A DNA stretch of 9,791 nucleotides from Pseudanabaenales cyanobacterium (GTDB lineage: Bacteria; Cyanobacteriota; Cyanobacteriia; Phormidesmidales; Phormidesmidaceae), in the NCBI GenBank assembly GCA_022360135.1, contig JAKSDM010001061.1:1-9791 (forward strand), in the 5' to 3' direction. Positions 6,658 through 9,791 of the stretch are shown here, one piece after another. A program made the translations under genes and the position numbers. Position 1 is the first letter of the stretch, and each line of letters begins with the position of its first letter. The notes below the pieces were generated by a model. That model ran no database searches. It worked only from the letters and a program-made list of their open reading frames with translations, and was not told the DNA's origin.

Positions 6658-6810
6658 GGGATTTGGGAGTCACCTGCGGATACGGCTAGGTTGCTGCAGG
6701 AAATCCTCAGTTTGATCGCGGCGGGTAAGGGCCAACCATCACCGGAAATTTCGGCAGATGCTGAGTTGCCAGATACCTTACCCCATTCCCCAATTTTTGA
6801 AAGCTCTCTG
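6658..6810 (+). pseudogene. In-frame continuation of the TIR gene after a TAA
   Basis: Immediately after TAA 6655-6657 the same frame reads GIWESPADTARLLQEILSLI, then a Pro/Ser-rich linker ending PHSPIFES. A ...RIQQ.EWxSPADT... continuation after the TIR domain is, as I recall it, usual in cyanobacterial TIR proteins that carry an extra C-terminal domain. The TAA therefore most simply replaces a CAA or CAG codon. After about 6803 the frame runs to 6888 but only as the antisense of the membrane-protein gene, so the original C-terminal domain is missing. An effector or ATPase domain may have followed; nothing of it remains here. Confidence 0.55.
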
Positions 6811-6811
6811 C

Positions 6812-7036
6812 TTAGGAGGTGGGCGTATCCTCTTCATCCCTTGCCGCCTGCATGTCCTGCCGGATTGCTTCTTGGACAAAACCCATAATCAAGCCGATTG
6901 CAGCACCCGCAATTGAGTAATGAAGATGGGATTTTGGGTTGCGATCGCCGCTATTTATTTCCGCCACAGCCAATCCCATCACTGCACCGAGACCGCAAGT
7001 AACCAGACCGCAAAATAAAACGCTTCGCATATTCAT
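6812..7036 (-). CDS. Small two-helix membrane protein (74 aa)
   Basis: ATG 7036 has a GGAAAG ribosome site about five bases upstream. Residues 5-26 (SVLFCGLVTCGLGAVMGLAV) and 41-56 (SIAGAAIGLIMGFVQE) are glycine/alanine-rich hydrophobic helices, separated by a short polar loop and followed by a charged tail (RQDMQAARDEEDTPTS). The charge pattern suggests a hairpin in the inner membrane; no enzymatic motif is seen. The gene carries GCGATCGC (6941-6948). It is convergent with the decayed TIR gene and ends almost exactly where that gene's homology stops, so the two may have been joined by a rearrangement. Small proteins of this form occur widely in cyanobacteria without assigned function. Confidence 0.6.
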   Translation of the reverse strand: MNMRSVLFCGLVTCGLGAVMGLAVAEINSGDRNPKSHLHYSIAGAAIGLIMGFVQEAIRQDMQAARDEEDTPTS

Positions 7037-7278
7037 AGGTTCTTTCCGACATAAATACGTGCAAAAAATATTCAGATAGCAGGCTGACTAATCTCATCAC
7101 CTCCCCAACGAGCAATACGTTGGTTGCTTGGGAAATATGCACTGGGAAAGTGCTAAGCAATCGTTAGAGAGAGCGTTAACGGCATAAGCAACCCCGTGAC
7201 ATCTTGCCGCCTCCTCAGTCCGACAGTTGCATGGTATCGAGCTGAGGGGTAAGTCTACATCGGATAATTGTCATTTTT

Positions 7279-7480
7279 GGAGGCTACCCCAACGTTCTAG
7301 GTCGGCGCAAACCCGGAAAGGTTCTGTGGGGTTGACTCCATTCTCCAGAACCATGCCTCCGGGAAAGTCAGCGTAGCTCCCCTGGTCAGTCCCCACCATC
7401 CAAGAATCGCACCCTAACCCAGCCCCCCGCCTAGAACCTCGCCCCTGGAGGTCATGCCTGAAAGTTCCAGGCCACCAGGG
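7279..7480 (+). ncRNA. Potential structured RNA or repeat element, unidentified
   Basis: Complementary segments: GTTCTAGG (7294-7301) with CCTAGAAC (7430-7437), extendable by three pairs past a bulged T; CCCGGA (7312-7317) with TCCGGG (7358-7363), enclosing GGTTCTG (7320-7326) with CAGAACC (7346-7352); GGAGgCTAC (7279-7287) with GTAGCTCC (7373-7380), which crosses the first pair; and CCCTGG (7443-7448) with CCAGGG (7475-7480). Crossing pairs imply a pseudoknot or alternative folds. It does not match tmRNA, RNase P, SRP or 6S RNA as I know them. Strand is unknown; plus is nominal. It could also be a decayed mobile element. Confidence 0.3.
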
Positions 7481-7534
7481 TTTCAGTAGGGAGAGGGGAG
7501 ATGCGGAGCCGTCGCTAGCGAAGGTTGAGAGAGT

Positions 7535-7558
7535 ATTTGTAAATCATTGTTTACAAAT
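7535..7558. repeat. 9-bp inverted repeat, AT-rich
   Basis: ATTTGTAAA (7535-7543) and TTTACAAAT (7550-7558) are exact reverse complements with a six-base spacer. A third copy of the half-site, GTTTACAAA, occurs at 7672-7680, 123 bp further. Repeated TTTACAAA half-sites suggest a protein-binding site rather than a terminator, since no T-run follows. They lie upstream of the RHH/Uma2 genes. Confidence 0.45.
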
Positions 7559-7720
7559 CCGGAAGCCAATATTCATAAGGTTTTCAGTCTATGAAGAGAT
7601 TTTTTTATCAGAATCATCTCTAATTGCTTGGATTCTTAGCTAGTTAAGCATTTTCAGCTTTGTTAATTTCCGTTTACAAACACACTCTGACTGAAGCGAG
7701 ATCACTACTGACCAGGACAG

Positions 7721-7793
7721 GAACTCTAGGAGGTTTCTACCTATCTTGTACCAGGCTGGGGCCTTTCTAGTACAAGATAGGTAGAAACAGTTC
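7721..7793 (+). promoter_or_regulatory. 19-bp perfect inverted repeat abutting the RHH start codon
   Basis: GTTTCTACCTATCTTGTAC (7733-7751) and its exact reverse complement (7770-7788) surround an 18-base loop that contains AGGC/GCCT. GAACT (7721-7725) and AGTTC (7789-7793) add five pairs across a seven-base bulge. The structure ends one base before ATG 7795. The only SD-like AGG (7780-7782 region) lies in the right arm, so folding would hide it. It could be an RNA switch, a DNA operator bound by the RHH dimer, or the paired ends of a tiny insertion. Confidence 0.6.
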
Positions 7794-7794
7794 T

Positions 7795-8037
7795 ATGGCG
7801 ATAGTGAAAAGATTCTCAATAACCTTGCCAGATGCAGTAAACGCTGACCTGGAGCGCTGGGCGTCTATTAAAGGGCAGCCCAAGGCCGGGATAGCGGCAT
7901 ACCTGATAGAGCGGGGTGTGGAAAACGCCAAAGATAAAGGCGAATTACCTCGTCAGTCGTCAGAATCCGAAACCGTGCAAGAAGATGAAAGCAATGTCAA
8001 ACCCGATAACTGGTCTTCCCGCGATAAGGAGATTTGA
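7795..8037 (+). CDS. Ribbon-helix-helix (CopG-like) regulator or antitoxin (80 aa)
   Basis: Residues 4-12 (VKRFSITLP) are the beta-strand that would pair in the dimer and contact DNA, followed by two helices (about 13-27 and 30-42: DAVNADLERWASIKGQ, AGIAAYLIERGV). This is the usual RHH fold size. Residues ~45-80 are a charged, probably disordered tail (ESETVQEDES...). ATG 7795 is chosen because VKRFSITLP begins at once. No strong free ribosome site is seen; the candidate lies in the hairpin arm upstream. The stop is three bases before the Uma2 ATG at 8041, so the two are almost certainly cotranscribed. RHH proteins often repress their own promoter and serve as antitoxins; here a toxin role for Uma2 is inference only. 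Confidence 0.75.
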   Translation: MAIVKRFSITLPDAVNADLERWASIKGQPKAGIAAYLIERGVENAKDKGELPRQSSESETVQEDESNVKPDNWSSRDKEI

Positions 8038-8040
8038 GCC

Positions 8041-8631
8041 ATGACACAATCCAAGCCTCGACTTATAGCCAAAGACCTAGAAAAGGTTCAAGTTGCTTTT
8101 CCTGACTATCAAATGGAATTAGCGGGAGGAAAAATCATTGTCATGAGCCCATGCGGGATCGAGCCTGACGAGGTGGCGTTGGAGATAGGGGCGCAGCTGC
8201 GCAACTGGGTAAAACCTCGCAGGCTAGGCAGGGTTACAGGGTCATCCGGAGGATACAAACCAGTGACAGCCAGCAATCCAGACGGAGATGTAAGTGCTCC
8301 TAATGTGGTCTTTATCCGAGCCGACCGCATGATTCACACTACCCAAGATTATGCTGAGCTAGCACCAGATCTAATGTTTGAAGTGAAGTCTAAGACCAGC
8401 ACGCTTGAAGAGCTGCGAGAAAAAAATCATCAGTTCTTAGTCCGTGGAACCCAGGTAGGTGTATTGGTTGATCCTAGGACTTCAACCCTGGAAGTCTATC
8501 GGGAAGATCAAGACAAAATCATCCTAACTGATGGCGACATCCTAACCTTGCCAGACCTTTTACCCGGATGGAGAATGGAAGTTTCCAGCATCTGGGCTCC
8601 AGATTTTGAAGACAAACCAGATGGACAGTAG
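8041..8631 (+). CDS. Uma2-family PD-(D/E)XK endonuclease, catalytic Asp changed (196 aa)
   Basis: ATG 8041 has AAGGAG nine bases upstream and follows the RHH gene by three bases. The protein matches the Uma2/DUF820 family: YQMELAGGKIIVMSP (residues 23-37, conserved E26), the beta strand around VSAPNVVFI (84-92), APDLMFEVKSK (108-118, E114 and K116), the LREK helix, and TQVGVLVDPRTSTLEVYR. In the family the strand usually reads PDVxF; here the Asp is N88 (codon AAT; GAT would restore it), so catalysis may be lost. Uma2 proteins are abundant in cyanobacteria and have a restriction-endonuclease fold; their cellular role is not settled. Length is normal. The start MTQSKPR resembles that of the broken Uma2 gene downstream (MTQAKPR). 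Confidence 0.85.
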   Translation: MTQSKPRLIAKDLEKVQVAFPDYQMELAGGKIIVMSPCGIEPDEVALEIGAQLRNWVKPRRLGRVTGSSGGYKPVTASNPDGDVSAPNVVFIRADRMIHTTQDYAELAPDLMFEVKSKTSTLEELREKNHQFLVRGTQVGVLVDPRTSTLEVYREDQDKIILTDGDILTLPDLLPGWRMEVSSIWAPDFEDKPDGQ

Positions 8632-8709
8632 CCGGTTCAGCCGGAACCAAACCCTCTCAATACTCGCTACAAGTTGATCAAGTCCGGTGATAGGAATGGA
8701 GGAGCTTCT

Positions 8710-9293
8710 ATGACCCAAGCCAAACCTAGACCAAGGGCGGAAACAATTAGCCGATATTTCATGTCTTGGCCAAAATTCAAAAAGCTTCTTGAAGCTTTTG
8801 ACGATTCTCCAGGATACCGACTGAGCTATTTCCAAGGAGAAGCAGAAATATTGACCGTCTTACCAGAGCATGGAAGGATCGCCGAGATACTAACCTTCCT
8901 TTTAAGCATATGGAGATCGATCATGGTATTGACTTTACGCCAAGCGGCGACTCCACAATCCAAAAAGAGGGTCAAGCTAGCGCTCAAGCGGACAAGTCCT
9001 ATTGGTTTAACGATAGGAATCCAACAGAAACCCAGGCGCCAGACTTAACGGTTGAAGTCGTTATTGCAGGTGAAGGGGTAACTAAGCTTAAGCGATACAG
9101 AGCTTTAGGCGTCTCTGAGGTGTGGTTCTGGCAAAACGGGCAAATTCATATTTACAACCCTATCACAAGCATAGAAGCCGAAATCAACGAAAGCCAATTC
9201 GTGAAAGGCGATGACCTGTCCCTTCTGGCTCGATGCGCAGAGTCGAAGACGATGATGACAGCTATCAAGTGCTTTCGACAGGGAGGATACTAA
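8710..9293 (+). pseudogene. Second Uma2-family gene, frameshifted
   Basis: ATG 8710 has a strong GGAGGAG site (8698-8704). The first frame gives 67 residues (MTQAKPRPRAETISRYFMSW ... GYRLSYFQGEAEIL ... GRIAEILTFLLSI). Then Uma2 sequence resumes in another frame from about 8910: MEIDHGIDFTPSGDSTIQKE, APDLTVEVV, KLKRYRALGVSEVWFW, ending at TAA 9291-9293. Together the parts make a normal-length Uma2 protein, so one indel near 8903-8909 broke the gene. The first frame runs on to 9048 with non-family sequence. It lies 78 bp after the intact Uma2 gene. The E of FQGEAE and PDLTVEV are kept, so the damage is recent or the sequence contains an error. The frameshift is directly visible. Confidence 0.75.
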
Positions 9294-9427
9294 GCGGCGA
9301 TGCCTGTGACCTTGGCGAGATCGACCACTCCAGCAGTGCCTACTTAGGAAAGGTCAATAAATTACTATCGCAATCCCAGGGATGGCCCGATAATTCCATT
9401 GCGGCAATAAATCATCAAATACGATCT

Positions 9428-9791
9428 TTAAGTTGCGTTTTCTCCATCATCTTCGAGGTCCTCTACAGCAGTGCTAAGCTCCATTTCTAGCTGTTCAACC
9501 GTAGGAAGCTTATTTTGGATATTGGGAGGAAGCTTGGACTGAAGCTGATAGGTTGAGACGCCGATGGGTTGCTGGCTTCCCTGAAGCGCATATTCTACTG
9601 TTGTTTTATCTTTTGTCTTACAGAGAATAATGCCGATCGTGGGGTCATCACGATCGCTTCGTAGTAAGTTATCGACAGCGGCCACATAGAAGCTCATCTG
9701 CCCTGAGTGCTGCGGCTCGAATTCACCCATTTTGAGGTCAATGACCACATAGCAGTGGAGTTGGACATGGTAAAAAAGCAGGTCAAGCCGA
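9428..9791 (-). CDS. YhcG/DUF1016 family PD-(D/E)XK nuclease, C-terminal part
   Basis: The frame enters from the right edge (start outside the window) and stops at 9430-9428. It reads RLDLLFYHVQLHCYVVIDLK, then QMSFYVAAVDNLLRSDRDDP, TIGIILCKTKDKTTVEYAL and QPIGVSTYQL. This is the YhcG C-terminal nuclease domain. The PD-(D/E)XK residues are present: Asp in RLDLLFY (9782-9784), Asp and Lys of IDLK (9737-9739 and 9731-9733). The family is widespread and often encoded in defence or restriction neighbourhoods. The C-terminus is a normal acidic tail. The N-terminal DUF1016 helical part cannot be seen. It is convergent with the broken Uma2 gene, 134 bp away. Confidence 0.85.
   Translation of the reverse strand, partial: RLDLLFYHVQLHCYVVIDLKMGEFEPQHSGQMSFYVAAVDNLLRSDRDDPTIGIILCKTKDKTTVEYALQGSQQPIGVSTYQLQSKLPPNIQNKLPTVEQLEMELSTAVEDLEDDGENAT

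Larger units (their letters stand above)
7037..7794. other. Gene-free region with structured elements
   Basis: No ORF here looks coding. The left part (7037-7270) shows only a weak CCTCAG/CTGAGG pair (7212-7217 with 7240-7245). The middle (7279-7480) is GC-rich with many complementary segments and is listed separately. The right part (7535-7793) is AT-rich and holds two inverted repeats, also listed separately. No tRNA, rRNA or CRISPR pattern was seen. The sharp switch from GC-rich to AT-rich near 7530 suggests a junction of different origins. Confidence 0.6.

Noticed and set aside
6951..7160. Minus-strand 69-aa ORF overlapping the membrane-protein start
   Set aside because: It is out of frame with the two-helix protein, has no recognisable features and overlaps its coding start.
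9233..9490. Plus-strand 85-aa ORF
   Set aside because: It begins inside the Uma2 pseudogene and ends antisense to the YhcG coding region.

Overview
The window looks cyanobacterial. It carries two copies of the cyanobacterial repeat octamer GCGATCGC (209-216 and 6941-6948), two Uma2-family nuclease genes, and two caspase-FGE fusion proteins of a kind typical of cyanobacteria. It reads as an accessory or defence-type island in mixed condition: a few intact genes stand among many remnants broken by single-base stops, a frameshift and truncating junctions.

Layout. Positions 1-1260 hold no convincing intact gene: small ORF fragments, a perfect 22-bp palindrome (388-409), and on the minus strand what looks like the 5' part of a group II intron starting at 1060. 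Positions 1261-5497 are a minus-strand cluster: caspase-FGE gene 2 (5497-3674), a small peptidase-co-occurring-type gene with an in-frame stop (3522-3277), then caspase-FGE gene 1 (3234-1261). Positions 5628-6130 hold a 12-bp inverted repeat, the 5' stub of a plus-strand DNA-binding-like gene, and a convergent minus-strand gene that seems to have lost its 3' part at the same junction. Positions 6193-6810 encode a TIR-domain protein with an in-frame TAA, followed by a still readable and then truncated continuation. A two-helix membrane protein lies at 7036-6812. Positions 7037-7794 have no gene but contain potential RNA structure and two strong inverted repeats; the second sits directly before the next start codon. 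Positions 7795-9293 hold a ribbon-helix-helix gene, a Uma2 gene and a frameshifted second Uma2 gene. The right edge is the C-terminal part of a YhcG/DUF1016 nuclease on the minus strand.

How the genes may work together. The caspase-FGE proteins pair a protease domain with intact His/Cys catalytic residues with a C-type-lectin-fold FGE domain that lacks one of the two FGE catalytic cysteines, so the FGE part is more likely a binding module than an enzyme. In both paralogues its last ~27 codons are an equal-length, substitution-rich stretch between two blocks of 20-21 identical bases. This is the arrangement expected of variable regions of a diversity-generating retroelement acting in trans. 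No template repeat or reverse transcriptase is visible here. TIR, caspase, peptidase-co-occurring and PD-(D/E)XK nuclease genes together suggest a biological-conflict or immunity locus, but that is inference from families and context.
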